This document shows, one piece after another, positions 27,626 through 36,933 of a stretch of 64,000 bases of DNA. The notes under the pieces were generated by a model that did not search any database, was not told where the DNA came from, and saw only the letters and a list, made by a program, of their open reading frames with translations. Numbering within the stretch: position 1 is the stretch's first letter; every line of letters begins with the position of its first letter. Made by a program: the position numbers and the translations under genes. The stretch is from Paraburkholderia bryophila (GTDB lineage: Bacteria; Pseudomonadota; Gammaproteobacteria; Burkholderiales; Burkholderiaceae). The stretch is taken from assembly GCF_013409255.1 (NCBI RefSeq), contig NZ_JACCAS010000002.1, forward strand, positions 1,426,001 through 1,490,000, given 5' to 3'.

Positions 27626-28303
27626 ATGCTGACTGTCCATCATCTGAACAACTCCCGCTCGCAACGCGTGTTGTGGCTGCTCGAAGAACTCGGCGTTCCG
27701 TACGAGATCAAGCGGTACCAGCGCGACCCGAAAACCATGCTGGCGCCGCCGGAGTTGCGCGCGGTGCATCCGCTCGGCAAGTCGCCCGTTATTACCGACG
27801 ACGGCCAGACCGTCGCCGAATCGGGCGCGATCATCGAATATCTGATCGGCAAATATGGCCAGGGCCGCTTTGCGCCGGCGCCGGGTACGCCCGAGCATCT
27901 GCGCTACACGTACTGGCTGCACTATGCGGAAGGCTCGGTCATGCCGCCGCTGCTGTTGAAGCTGGTGGCGCTGCGCATTGCCGGTGCGCCGATGCCATTC
28001 TTCGCGAAGCCGATTGCCCGCAAGATCGCCGCGACGCTGCAATCGACCTTTATCGACCCGCAGTTGAAGTTACATCTCGGCTACATCGATAAGGAGTTGA
28101 GCGCGACCGGCTGGTTCGTCGGCAACGACTTCACCGCCGCCGACGTGCAGATGAGCTTTCCGCTCGAAGCTGCCACCGCGCGCGGCGGCATGGAAGGCCA
28201 GATTCCCGCGATCACCGGCTTCCTCAAGCGCATTCACGCGCGGCCGGCTTATCAGCGTGCGCTGGAACGCGGCGGCAAGTACGAAATCATCGGCGGCGAC
28301 TGA
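27626..28303 (+). CDS. Glutathione S-transferase family protein (225 aa)
   Basis: N-terminal thioredoxin-like half with LTVHHLNNSRSQRVLWLLEEL (active-site Ser), KSPVITDDGQTVAESGAIIEYL (glutathione-binding cis-Pro and ES motif), and a helical C-terminal half ending RPAYQRALERGG. Cytosolic GST of the bacterial type with a Ser in the N-terminal active site. Stands alone, 100 bp beyond the anthranilate operon; substrate unknown. Confidence 0.92.
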   Translation: MLTVHHLNNSRSQRVLWLLEELGVPYEIKRYQRDPKTMLAPPELRAVHPLGKSPVITDDGQTVAESGAIIEYLIGKYGQGRFAPAPGTPEHLRYTYWLHYAEGSVMPPLLLKLVALRIAGAPMPFFAKPIARKIAATLQSTFIDPQLKLHLGYIDKELSATGWFVGNDFTAADVQMSFPLEAATARGGMEGQIPAITGFLKRIHARPAYQRALERGGKYEIIGGD

Positions 28304-28489
28304 TCCGCGCAGCACCCAGAAACTCGTAGTTGTGGCGCGAAAGTGGCCGGTGCTAGACTGAAATTCCTATTGCCATCAACGGGTTGCCGGCGTTTCTTGC
28401 GTTAAGCGGCGGCCGATCCGTTATCCGCGCGAACCGGCCGGGTTGCATCCCCCGAAAAGTCGGTCGAGAGCGGCACAGGAGTTCCCCGC

Positions 28490-29983
28490 ATGACCCATTC
28501 CCTCCACGGCAGGCAACGCTGGCTGGCGCTGATCGTTCTGTGCCTCGGCGTGCTGATGATCGTACTCGACACGACGATCGTGAACGTCGCGTTGCCGTCC
28601 ATCGCGGCGGATCTCGGCTTTACCGAAACGTCGCTCGTCTGGGTGGTCAATGCGTACATGCTGACCTTCGGCGGTTGCCTGCTGCTCGGCGGGCGGCTCG
28701 GCGATCTATACGGCCATCGCAAGCTGTTTCTCGGCGGCATTACGCTGTTCACGCTGGCGTCGCTCGCTTGCGGCCTGGCGAACTCGCAGGGGCTGCTGGT
28801 CTGCGCGCGTGCCGTGCAGGGTTTGGGTGGCGCGATCGTGTCGGCGGTGTCGCTGTCGCTCATCATGAATCTGTTCACCGAACCCGGCGAGCGCGCCAAA
28901 GCCATGGGCGTGTACGGCTTCGTGTGCGCGGGCGGCGGCAGTATCGGCGTGTTGCTCGGCGGACTGCTGACCAATCTGCTGAGTTGGCACTGGATCTTTC
29001 TCGTCAATCTGCCGATCGGCATTGCCGTTTACGCGCTGTGCGTCGCGTTGCTGCCGTCCGCGCGCGGTCATGCTCACGGCGAACGGCTCGACGTGGCGGG
29101 CGCCGTGTCTGTTACGGCGTCGCTAATGCTCGCCGTCTATGCCGTGGTGAACGGCAACGAGGCCGGCTGGACCTCCCTGCAGACGCTCGGGTTGCTGTTC
29201 GCGGCGCTGGCGTTGCTCGCCGTGTTCCTCGTGATTGAGGCGCGAGTCCAGCATCCGTTGATGCCGCTCGGACTGTTCCGCTTGCGCAATGTCGCGACCG
29301 CGAACGTTGTCGGCGTGTTGTGGGCTGCCGCGATGTTCGCGTGGTTCTTCATCTCGGCGCTGTATCTGCAACGTGTGCTCGGCTATCGGCCGTTGCAGGT
29401 CGGGCTCGCCTTTCTGCCCGCCAATCTGATCATGGCCTTCTTTTCGCTGGGCCTGTCGGCGCGGGTGGTGATGCGCTTCGGTCTGCGTATTCCGCTAGCC
29501 GTCGGCCTGCTGGTCGCCGCGTGCGGCCTTGCGTTGTTCGCGCGCGCGCCGGTGGGCGGCAGTTTCGTAGTCGACGTGATGCCGGGCATGATCCTGCTCG
29601 GCTTCGGCGCCGGCATCGCGTTCAATCCCATGCTGCTCGCTGCCATGAGCGACGTCGACCCGAGCGATTCGGGTCTCGCGTCCGGTATCGTCAATACGTC
29701 GTTCATGATGGGCGGCGCGCTCGGTCTCGCGGTGCTGGCGAGTCTCGCCGCCGCGCGCAGCGACGCGATGCAGGCATCACAGGGTGCCGTGGCGGCGCTC
29801 AACAGCGGCTATCACCTGGCGTTTCTATTCGGCGCGATTTTCGCGGCGTCGGCGGGCGTGCTGGGTGGTTTGCTGCTGCGTCCGGGGCAGCAAGCTGCCG
29901 CGAACGCAACACCGGGACACGATGCCGCGCCGTCGGCGCATTCATCTGTCCCGGAGAGCAAAGCGGCGGCGCAGAACTCGTGA
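28490..29983 (+). CDS. DHA2-family MFS drug/H+ antiporter (497 aa, 14 TM)
   Basis: About 14 hydrophobic segments. Motif D1-like LDTTIVNVALPSIAADLGF in TM1 and GGRLGDLYGHRK (motif A) between TM2 and TM3 place it in the DHA2 (EmrB/QacA) group. AGGAG lies upstream of ATG 28490. The tail after TM14 is Ala/Pro-rich. Likely exports toxic compounds across the inner membrane; no adaptor (EmrA-like) or outer-membrane gene is adjacent, so it probably acts alone. Confidence 0.93.
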   Translation: MTHSLHGRQRWLALIVLCLGVLMIVLDTTIVNVALPSIAADLGFTETSLVWVVNAYMLTFGGCLLLGGRLGDLYGHRKLFLGGITLFTLASLACGLANSQGLLVCARAVQGLGGAIVSAVSLSLIMNLFTEPGERAKAMGVYGFVCAGGGSIGVLLGGLLTNLLSWHWIFLVNLPIGIAVYALCVALLPSARGHAHGERLDVAGAVSVTASLMLAVYAVVNGNEAGWTSLQTLGLLFAALALLAVFLVIEARVQHPLMPLGLFRLRNVATANVVGVLWAAAMFAWFFISALYLQRVLGYRPLQVGLAFLPANLIMAFFSLGLSARVVMRFGLRIPLAVGLLVAACGLALFARAPVGGSFVVDVMPGMILLGFGAGIAFNPMLLAAMSDVDPSDSGLASGIVNTSFMMGGALGLAVLASLAAARSDAMQASQGAVAALNSGYHLAFLFGAIFAASAGVLGGLLLRPGQQAAANATPGHDAAPSAHSSVPESKAAAQNS

Positions 29984-30078
29984 GTTCTATCGTCTGAACG
30001 GTTGCAAAAGCGCAATCCCGATCAAATGGATCCGTCCGCGGTTAGCTAAGCTGGCTTCATGCTGATGTGAGAGCCGAT

Positions 30079-30912
30079 ATGGACCCGGTTGGAAAAGCGC
30101 TCTGGTTTATCGAAAGTCACTTTGCCGACGCGTTGACGCTCGACGACATTGCCGACTGCGGCTGCGTATCGCGCTTTCACATGGCGCGCGCTTTCGAAGC
30201 GGCCACCGGGCTTTCGGTCATGCGCTACGTTCGCGCACGTCGTCTGAGCGAAGCCGCACGGCGTCTTGCCGGCGGAGCGCCCGAGATACTGGCGGTCGCG
30301 ATCGACGCCGGTTACGGCTCCCACGAAGCATTCACGCGTGCGTTTCGCGAGCAATTCGGGCTCGCGCCCGAAGCGTTGCGCGCGCGAGGTCATCTCGACA
30401 ACCTTGCACTCGTGGAGCCGATCAAAATGGACGAAACTCTTCTCACGCATCTGGAACCGCCGCGCTTTGTGGACGGCGAGCCGCTACTCGTCGCCGGTTT
30501 GGGCGAGCGCTATACGTGCGATACCAGCACCGCGATTCCGTCGCAGTGGCAGCGCTTCAACGCTTATTTCGGCAAGGTGCCGGGACAGGTGGGCGGCGTC
30601 GCCTACGGCGTCGGCTACAACGCCGACGAAGCCGGCAATTTCGACTACCTGTGCGGCGTCGAGGTCAGTGACTTTTCGGCCTTGCCGGCGGAGTTCAGCC
30701 GCGTGCGGATTCCCGCGCAACGGTATGCGGTGTTTAGCCATCGCGAGCATGTGTCGACGATTCGTCGAACCATGAATACGATCTGGAATCAATGGCTGCC
30801 GGCGTCGGGACACACACCGGCGGATGCGCCGCATTTCGAGCGCTATGACGAGAAATTCGATCCAATCAGCGGCATGGGTGGGTTGGAAATCTGGTTGCCG
30901 TTGAAGGGCTGA
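30079..30912 (+). CDS. AraC-family regulator with GyrI-like effector domain (277 aa)
   Basis: N-terminal AraC double helix-turn-helix (residues about 1-110: LTLDDIADCGCVSRFHMARAFEAA, then PEILAVAIDAGYGSHEAFTRAFREQFG) followed by a GyrI-like/Rob-type small-molecule binding domain (about 125-277). This order, as in Rob and SoxS-like proteins, is often used to sense drugs. ATG 30079 was preferred over GTG 30067 because GAGAG precedes it. It follows the MFS exporter on the same strand and may control it. Confidence 0.9.
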   Translation: MDPVGKALWFIESHFADALTLDDIADCGCVSRFHMARAFEAATGLSVMRYVRARRLSEAARRLAGGAPEILAVAIDAGYGSHEAFTRAFREQFGLAPEALRARGHLDNLALVEPIKMDETLLTHLEPPRFVDGEPLLVAGLGERYTCDTSTAIPSQWQRFNAYFGKVPGQVGGVAYGVGYNADEAGNFDYLCGVEVSDFSALPAEFSRVRIPAQRYAVFSHREHVSTIRRTMNTIWNQWLPASGHTPADAPHFERYDEKFDPISGMGGLEIWLPLKG

Positions 30913-31021
30913 TTCGTAGCGGTAGTGAAACACTTCAGCATCGCTTTCCTTGCGCTCACCGTCGACGGCAATGTCTTATCATGTCAGCTCCTGGACCCTG
31001 ACGCCCACAAGGCAGATCGCG

Positions 31022-33061
31022 ATGACCGACCACAGCAACCCGCTGTTGCAAGACTGGCAAACCCCTTACCAACTGCCGCCCTTCGCGCAGATCAAGCCGG
31101 AGCATTTTGCGCCGGCTTTCGCCGTCGTATTCGCGGCGCATCTCGCGGAAATCGACGCGCTGGCCACCCATCCGGCCGCCCCGACATTCGACAACACCGC
31201 AGTCGCGTTCGACGCCGCCGGCGCAGGGCTGAATCGCGTGCGTCTGGCCTTTGAAAATCTGTGCTCGTCGGAATCGTCGCCCGCGTTGCAGGCAGTAGAG
31301 CGCGACATGGCGCCGCTGCTCGCCGCGCATGACAGCCAGGTCTCGATGCATGCCGGCTTCTTTGCCAGACTGAACGCGGTGCACCAGCAAGCCGCAACGC
31401 TGGAATTGAACGAAGAACAGCAACGCCTGCTGCAACGACTGCATACCGATTTCGTCCGCACGGGCGCTACGCTGGAAGGCGCCGCCCGTGAGCGCTTCGC
31501 TGCAATCGCGGAGCGGCTGGCCGAGCTATACACCCACTTCGCGCAAAACGTCCTAGCCGATGAATCCAGTTACCAATTGCCGCTGACTACCGAAGCCGAC
31601 CTCGCCGGTCTGCCCGATTTTCTTCGCCAGTCGGCGCGGAGTGCGGCTCAGGAACGCGGCGTCGAAGGCTACGTCATCACGCTTTCGCGTTCACTGGTGC
31701 AGCCGTTTCTCACGTGGTCCACGCGTCGCGATTTGCGCGAAGCCGCATGGCGCGCATGGACCGGCCGTGGCGAAACGCCCGAGCGGGACAACCGCCCGCT
31801 GGCACGCGAAATCCTGATATTGCGCGCGGAACAGGCACGTCTGCTCGGCTACGACAACTACGCGACGTACGCGCTGACCGACCGCATGGCCGGCGAACCC
31901 GCCGCCGTGTACGACCTGTTCAGCCAGGTCTGGGAACCGGCCAAAGCGAGCGCCGAGCAGGAACGGCAGGCGCTGGTCGCGCAGGCCGCCGCGCTCGGCG
32001 AACCCACCGACATCGAACCGTGGGACTGGTACTACCTGGCCGAGAAAGTGCGCGTGGCCCGCTACGCGCTGGACGACGCGGAAGTAAAGCCGTACTTCAG
32101 CCTCGATGCCATGCTGAACGCCATGTTCGATTGCGCCAGCCGCCTGTTCGGGGTTCGCTTCGTCGAGCAGACCGGCGTGCCGCTGTATCACCCGGACATA
32201 CGCCTGTGGGAAGTGCGGCGCGGCGACGAGCTGGTCGGCGTATTCCTCGGCGATAACTTTGCGCGGCCGAACAAGCAGGGCGGTGCATGGATGAGCGTCT
32301 ATCGGACTCAGACGCGCAACGGCGGCAAGGCGATTCCGCTCGTGGTGAACAACAACAATTTCGCGCGCGGGGGCAACGGCCCCACGCTGCTCAGTTTCGA
32401 CGATGTCCGTACGCTGTTCCATGAATTCGGTCATGGTCTGCATGGCTTGTTGTCCGATGTGACTTATGGACGTCTGGCCTGCACTAGCGTGCCACGAGAC
32501 TATGTCGAACTGCCGTCGCAGCTCATGGAAAACTGGGCCACGGTGCCGGAAGTGCTGGCAAAGCACGCACGCCACGCGACGACCGGTGCGCCGATTCCCG
32601 CCGCGCTGATCGAGCGCATTCGTGCTTCGCAGACTTTCAATCAGGGGTTTACGACGGTGGCCTATACGTCGTCGGCTCTGGTCGATATGGCGCTGCATCT
32701 GCACGAAGACCCCGCGAGTATCGACATTGCCGATTTCGAAGCGCGCGAGTGCGAGCGTCTCGGCGTGCCGCCCGAAGTGGGGATGCGTCACCGCTTACCT
32801 CACTTCGGCCATGTTTTTGGCGGTGCGTACTATGCCGCGGGCTACTACGTCTACATGTGGGCGGAAGTGCTGGAAGCCGAGGCGTTCGACGCATTCGAAG
32901 AAGCCGGCGACGCCTTTGAACCGGTGTTAGCCGACAAGCTGCAACGTTATGTCTATAGCGCCGGGGATAGCCGCGAACAGCGTGCTGCGTTCCGCGCGTT
33001 CCTTGGCCGCGATCCGAAGGCCGCGCCGATGTTGCGCAAACGGGGATTGCTGGCTTGTTAG
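31022..33061 (+). CDS. dcp: Peptidyl-dipeptidase Dcp, M3 metallopeptidase (679 aa)
   Basis: Zinc motif H467-E-F-G-H471 in LFHEFGHGLHGL, with the third ligand Glu expected about 25 residues on. Length and segments such as PWDWYYLAEKVR, VPLYHPDIRLWEV, KQGGAWM, and HIFGG-like HVFGGAYYAAGYYVYMW match E. coli Dcp (681 aa) more closely than oligopeptidase A. Removes C-terminal dipeptides from peptides in the cytoplasm. Start ATG 31022 (MTDHSNPLLQDW) has AAGGCAG upstream; the frame is open 24 codons further but without coding character. Confidence 0.92.
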   Translation: MTDHSNPLLQDWQTPYQLPPFAQIKPEHFAPAFAVVFAAHLAEIDALATHPAAPTFDNTAVAFDAAGAGLNRVRLAFENLCSSESSPALQAVERDMAPLLAAHDSQVSMHAGFFARLNAVHQQAATLELNEEQQRLLQRLHTDFVRTGATLEGAARERFAAIAERLAELYTHFAQNVLADESSYQLPLTTEADLAGLPDFLRQSARSAAQERGVEGYVITLSRSLVQPFLTWSTRRDLREAAWRAWTGRGETPERDNRPLAREILILRAEQARLLGYDNYATYALTDRMAGEPAAVYDLFSQVWEPAKASAEQERQALVAQAAALGEPTDIEPWDWYYLAEKVRVARYALDDAEVKPYFSLDAMLNAMFDCASRLFGVRFVEQTGVPLYHPDIRLWEVRRGDELVGVFLGDNFARPNKQGGAWMSVYRTQTRNGGKAIPLVVNNNNFARGGNGPTLLSFDDVRTLFHEFGHGLHGLLSDVTYGRLACTSVPRDYVELPSQLMENWATVPEVLAKHARHATTGAPIPAALIERIRASQTFNQGFTTVAYTSSALVDMALHLHEDPASIDIADFEARECERLGVPPEVGMRHRLPHFGHVFGGAYYAAGYYVYMWAEVLEAEAFDAFEEAGDAFEPVLADKLQRYVYSAGDSREQRAAFRAFLGRDPKAAPMLRKRGLLAC

Positions 33062-33077
33062 TTCAAGCTACCAGGTG

Positions 33078-33108
33078 AAATCCGTCGCTAGTCCGCGACG
33101 GATTTTTA
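33078..33108 (+). terminator. Rho-independent terminator of dcp
   Basis: Perfect 11-bp stem AAATCCGTCGC (33078-33088) and GCGACGGATTT (33095-33105), 6-base loop, then TTAAT. It starts 17 bp after the dcp stop. Confidence 0.85.
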
Positions 33109-33156
33109 ATCGGGCGACGTTGAAGAAAAGGCATAGAACCGACAGCGAGCCAAACC

Positions 33157-34335
33157 ATGTCAGAGATGGGGAATACGTCAGCCCTGCGCAAAACGACTCG
33201 GCAATGGGGAATCCCTCGCGTGCTTGTCACCGCGGGATTCGTATCGATGCTCGGCGCATGTGCATCGGAGCAACCATCGGCGTCGGTATCAGCATCCGCG
33301 CCTTCACCCGACGCGTCCAACCCGCAATCCACATTTCCCAGCGCCGACTGGACGCAAGCGCCGCCAGCCACGCAGGGTTTCTCGCAAGAGGGTATCGACC
33401 GCGCTGTCTCCTACGCGAAGCAGCAAGGTTCGACGTCCGGCATGATCGTCCACAGCGGCGTAGTCGTTGCCGAATGGGGTGACGTATCGAGAAGATCCAA
33501 TCTCTATTCTGCGCGCAAGAGCTTCATAAGCGCACTAATCGGCATCGCGGTCGGACGTGGTCAGATGCACCTCGACGATACGCTCGCGCAGCTCGGCGTC
33601 GACGACAACGAACCCGCGCTTTCGCCGACCGAAAAGCAGGCAACCGTGCGCATGCTGCTAGAGGCGCGCTCCGGCGTCTATCACCCGTCCGTGTACGAAA
33701 CGGCGGAGATGCAAGCTACCAAGCCGCCGCGCTACAGCCATCCGCCGGGTACGTTCTGGTATTACAACAACTGGGACTTCAACACAGTCGGCGCGATCTA
33801 CGCAAAGGCCACCGGCCAGGACATTTTCCAGGCGCTTCAGACGGAGATCGCGAACCCCATCGGCATGCAGGATTACCGGCCGTCGGACGGCCACTATGTG
33901 TCCGGCGGCCTCGCCACGCGGTATCCCGCCTATCTGATCGACATGAGCGCCCGCGATCTTGCCCGTTTCGCGCTGCTGTATCTGCACGATGGCCGTTGGC
34001 GCGACCGGCAGATCGTGCCGGCTGAATGGGTCGCCGAATCGACGCAATCGTATTCGGACACGACGACCGGCGGTTACGGCTACATGTGGTGGACCAGCGT
34101 ACCGGCAAGCCGGCCTCGCGGCCCGAAAGCGGCGCTGCTGAGGCCTACTTTCTGGGCCGATGGTCACTTGGGTCAATATGCCGTCGTCGTGCCGTCGCTC
34201 GATCTGGTGGTGGTGAACCGGATCGATGCGCGGCTCACGTCGAAGCGCATGGGGCAACTGAAAATGGAGAAGCTGGTGTGGTTGGCCGAGTCCGCGCAAA
34301 ACGCGAGCGGGATCGGACCTGAGCCCGCCAACTAA
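33157..34335 (+). CDS. Serine hydrolase lipoprotein, class C beta-lactamase fold (392 aa)
   Basis: Signal sequence with lipobox MLGAC, Cys35 being the lipidation site, then a Ser/Ala/Pro linker (38-70). Active site motifs S118-A-R-K121 and Y203-N-N205 fit the SxxK/YxN pair of class C-type esterases and penicillin-binding-like hydrolases; the third motif appears as HLGQ. Likely periplasmic, membrane-attached. Substrate unknown: esterase, D-amino peptidase and beta-lactamase functions are all possible in this family. Confidence 0.88.
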   Translation: MSEMGNTSALRKTTRQWGIPRVLVTAGFVSMLGACASEQPSASVSASAPSPDASNPQSTFPSADWTQAPPATQGFSQEGIDRAVSYAKQQGSTSGMIVHSGVVVAEWGDVSRRSNLYSARKSFISALIGIAVGRGQMHLDDTLAQLGVDDNEPALSPTEKQATVRMLLEARSGVYHPSVYETAEMQATKPPRYSHPPGTFWYYNNWDFNTVGAIYAKATGQDIFQALQTEIANPIGMQDYRPSDGHYVSGGLATRYPAYLIDMSARDLARFALLYLHDGRWRDRQIVPAEWVAESTQSYSDTTTGGYGYMWWTSVPASRPRGPKAALLRPTFWADGHLGQYAVVVPSLDLVVVNRIDARLTSKRMGQLKMEKLVWLAESAQNASGIGPEPAN

Positions 34336-34361
34336 ACCTCAAGTAAAGCGAAAGCGTCCCG

Positions 34362-35126
34362 CTATTCGCTCAGCTCACGATGCAACGCGCGATATTCCTG
34401 CGAAAGCTTATGCCCCGGATCGAGGTGAATGACGGGCTTCGCCTGCTGATGCGATTCGCGAATCTTCACCGACGAAGACAGCCGCGAAGCCAGCACCGGC
34501 AGGCCCTCGGCGACGAGCTCGTCGACCAGTTGCTGCGGCAGGCTCGCGCGCGGTTGAAACTGGTTGATGACGATGCCTTCCACCTCCAGCGCGTCGTTGT
34601 GATCCTGCTGGATCTCCTTCACGTTTTCCAGCAACGTGTACAGCGCGCGACGGGAGAAGTCGTCACAGTCGAACGGAATCAGACACCGCTCGACGGCGAT
34701 CAGCGCGGAGCGGGTATAGAAGTTCAGCGCCGGCGGCGTGTCGATATAAACCGCGTCGTACCTATCGAGCTCGTTGAGCGCATCGCGCAGCTTGTAGATC
34801 TTGTAGCGCGATTCCAGCTTGCCGTGCAACGCGTCCAGGTCCGCATGAGCGGGCATGATGTCCAGATTCTCGAATGGCGTCGGATGAATGAACGACGTGA
34901 TTTCCACGGGTTTGAAGCTGAACGTCAGCGCGGTTTCAAAGAAGCCGGCAACGGTGGGATGCGCCTCGCTGGTCTTGGCGCCGAGCAGGTATTGACTTGA
35001 ATTCGCCTGCGCATCGAGGTCGATCACCAGCGTACGCAAACCTTCGCTGGCGCTGATGGCCGCCAGGTTGCACACGATCGTCGATTTACCTACGCCACCT
35101 TTCTGATTGAATACGACGCGCCGCAT
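34362..35126 (-). CDS. ParA/MinD-like ATPase (254 aa)
   Basis: Deviant Walker A KGGVGKS near the N-terminus (MRRVVFNQKGGVGKST), second motif VIDLDAQANSSQYL, and YDAVYIDTPPALNF as Walker B. ATG 35126 has GGGGAGAAT upstream. No parB gene is nearby, so it is an orphan ParA. It follows the GGEEF gene of the sia-like operon by 73 bp on the same strand, so it may be cotranscribed and could position a signalling or motility complex; that is speculation. Confidence 0.9.
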   Translation of the reverse strand: MRRVVFNQKGGVGKSTIVCNLAAISASEGLRTLVIDLDAQANSSQYLLGAKTSEAHPTVAGFFETALTFSFKPVEITSFIHPTPFENLDIMPAHADLDALHGKLESRYKIYKLRDALNELDRYDAVYIDTPPALNFYTRSALIAVERCLIPFDCDDFSRRALYTLLENVKEIQQDHNDALEVEGIVINQFQPRASLPQQLVDELVAEGLPVLASRLSSSVKIRESHQQAKPVIHLDPGHKLSQEYRALHRELSE

Positions 35127-35199
35127 ATTCTCCCCTTGCACGGAAGCTAACCCGAAGACCCCAGCATACCTGAGTCGTGTGTCTCCGGACGCGGCACTG

Positions 35200-35937
35200 T
35201 CAGCAGGCCAGTTGCTGATCGGCAAACTCCACGCAATTGCGCCCTCCGCGTTTCGCTTTATACAAAGCGGAATCCGCTAAGCCGTATGCGGTGTCGAAAT
35301 CAGTCCGCGCCGCATTGGCGCTGACGCCAAAGCTGGCCGTAATGCGACGATTCACGGGCGCCGCGAACACATGATTCCCGATCGCCGCACGCATTTTCTC
35401 GGCTAATTGCAGGGCGTCGGCGAGATTGTGCCCCGGCAACAGCACGGTAAACTCTTCGCCGCCGACACGGCCGATCACCCCGCGATCACCGACAATACGC
35501 CGCAAGCAATCGACGATACCAAGAATCACCGCGTCGCCAACCGGGTGTCCGAAATCGTCGTTGACCTTCTTGAACTCGTCGATGTCGAGCAGGATCATCA
35601 CGGCGCGATCCACTCGCAACGCCTTGATGGTCCGTTCGATCACCGCGCTGCGGTTCAGCACATCGGTCAACGCGTCGTGAGTCGCGCGATATTGCAGTTG
35701 CTGGGTCAGCGCGTGCATCTCGCGCTCGGCGCGGTCGCTGCGTCCAATCAGGCGGCGCGTTTCGCGCATCAGGCGCTCGAAATGCCCGATCAATTCAGCC
35801 AGCGCCAGGCGCGACTGCACGGCGTCCGCGTCGGCATTCGCATGAATCGCGCGGGCCTTCTCCAGCGCCTCGCTCTCGTTCCGGAACAGGTCCGGAGCGT
35901 CGTTCGAAGGTGTGTCCGAAGAGGAAGTTGACACCAC
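35200..35937 (-). CDS. siaD: Diguanylate cyclase, SiaD-like (245 aa)
   Basis: C-terminal GGDEF domain with active-site GGEEF in GRVGGEEFTVLLPG and substrate motif DIDEFKKVNDDFGHPVGD. The RxxD inhibitory site that normally precedes the GG(D/E)EF loop is absent, so product feedback is unlikely. The N-terminal 95 residues form a coiled coil with no sensor domain, matching SiaD, which is activated by the phosphoprotein SiaC. Start assigned at GTG 35937 after AAGGACGG; a TTG further upstream overlaps siaC. Makes c-di-GMP and so promotes aggregation or biofilm. Confidence 0.85.
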   Translation of the reverse strand: MVSTSSSDTPSNDAPDLFRNESEALEKARAIHANADADAVQSRLALAELIGHFERLMRETRRLIGRSDRAEREMHALTQQLQYRATHDALTDVLNRSAVIERTIKALRVDRAVMILLDIDEFKKVNDDFGHPVGDAVILGIVDCLRRIVGDRGVIGRVGGEEFTVLLPGHNLADALQLAEKMRAAIGNHVFAAPVNRRITASFGVSANAARTDFDTAYGLADSALYKAKRGGRNCVEFADQQLAC

Positions 35938-35948
35938 CGTAACCGTCC

Positions 35949-36335
35949 TTATGTCGCAACCGGGCAATCGGTAAACTGGATCGCCGTGAAATCGGCCTGC
36001 AATTCTTCACCGAATTCGAGAATGGTTTCGTCTTCGGCGTCGCGGAACCACCGCACGAGTACCTGATTGCCCGCCGAAGCCGCCTGATCCAGCGCATCGA
36101 ACACGCTGAACAGCATTTTCGTGCTCGAACTGTTGAAGTACGTGAGCGTGACCTCGACCGTGATCACGGCGTCGTGACAACCCGCCAGGTAGGCGCGAAG
36201 CTGCTCGATGATCGGGGCATAAAACGCGGCCGCATTCTCGGGATACGACTCGCCCCGAAACGTCAGCCTGTTCTGATCGAATTGAAAATCGACTTCCGGC
36301 GACGTCGTCGTGGCCGCAATATAAAGATTATCCAT
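35949..36335 (-). CDS. siaC: SiaC-family regulatory phosphoprotein (DUF1987, 128 aa)
   Basis: Family pattern SPEVDFQFDQNRLTFRGESY, followed by YFNSSSTKML where T72 corresponds to the threonine phosphorylated in SiaC of Pseudomonas. In that system the unphosphorylated protein binds and activates the diguanylate cyclase SiaD. Lies between the kinase-like and cyclase genes with short gaps, so the four-gene order is siaA-siaB-siaC-siaD. Confidence 0.88.
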   Translation of the reverse strand: MDNLYIAATTTSPEVDFQFDQNRLTFRGESYPENAAAFYAPIIEQLRAYLAGCHDAVITVEVTLTYFNSSSTKMLFSVFDALDQAASAGNQVLVRWFRDAEDETILEFGEELQADFTAIQFTDCPVAT

Positions 36336-36355
36336 GGCGCGTACTCGTCACTGGG

Positions 36356-36925
36356 TCAGATGATGGTCTTGAGGCAAAACAGCGTGGTTTCCGGGGCATC
36401 CCCACGCGGATAAAAAGCAAACTCCAGCGGCGCGCTCGCGTCGCGCGCCATGGTCAGGAACCCCAGCCCCGCGCCTTTGCTTTCTTCCGGCGTATCCGCG
36501 CGCAGCGTCAGCTTATAAGCCTGCTTGATTTCTTCAAGCGACATGTTGCGCAACGGCTCGAGCCTTTCGCGCAGATTACTCACCGCCGACGTCGCGATCG
36601 GATTCATGCACAGCATGAGATGACGCTCGCCCTCGGTGCTGATGCACACCGCGCCCTCGCGAATTGCACCACCTTCGACGCCGCCCTCGACGAGCGAGTC
36701 CGACGAATAGTGGACGATATTCTGCGCAAGTTCGATAAACGACGAAAACAATTTGCGCCGGGTCGGTCCGCTGACCCCCGCCACTTCCAGTTGCAGTTTT
36801 ACGACCTCACTCATCGCCGCGACGATGCTGTGAGAGAAGTAGCCTTTATGATAAAAAATCAGGTTGCGCCGCTGAGCGAGTTCGAAGAATGCGGCATCCT
36901 GTTCCAGGAGTTCAAACATGTTCAT
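36356..36925 (-). CDS. siaB: SiaB-family protein kinase (189 aa)
   Basis: GHKL-type ATPase signature: SSFIELAQNIVHYS provides the N-box Asn, and ESKGAGLGFLTMARDAS the G-rich lid. Same size class and position as SiaB, the kinase that phosphorylates SiaC. Its product would be opposed by the adjacent PP2C phosphatase. Nine bases follow the stop of the phosphatase gene. Confidence 0.85.
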   Translation of the reverse strand: MNMFELLEQDAAFFELAQRRNLIFYHKGYFSHSIVAAMSEVVKLQLEVAGVSGPTRRKLFSSFIELAQNIVHYSSDSLVEGGVEGGAIREGAVCISTEGERHLMLCMNPIATSAVSNLRERLEPLRNMSLEEIKQAYKLTLRADTPEESKGAGLGFLTMARDASAPLEFAFYPRGDAPETTLFCLKTII

Positions 36926-36933
36926 GGACTACC

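Noticed and set aside
31022..33061. Oligopeptidase A (PrlC) for the M3 peptidase
   Set aside because: Length and segments such as KQGGAWM match Dcp better than oligopeptidase A.
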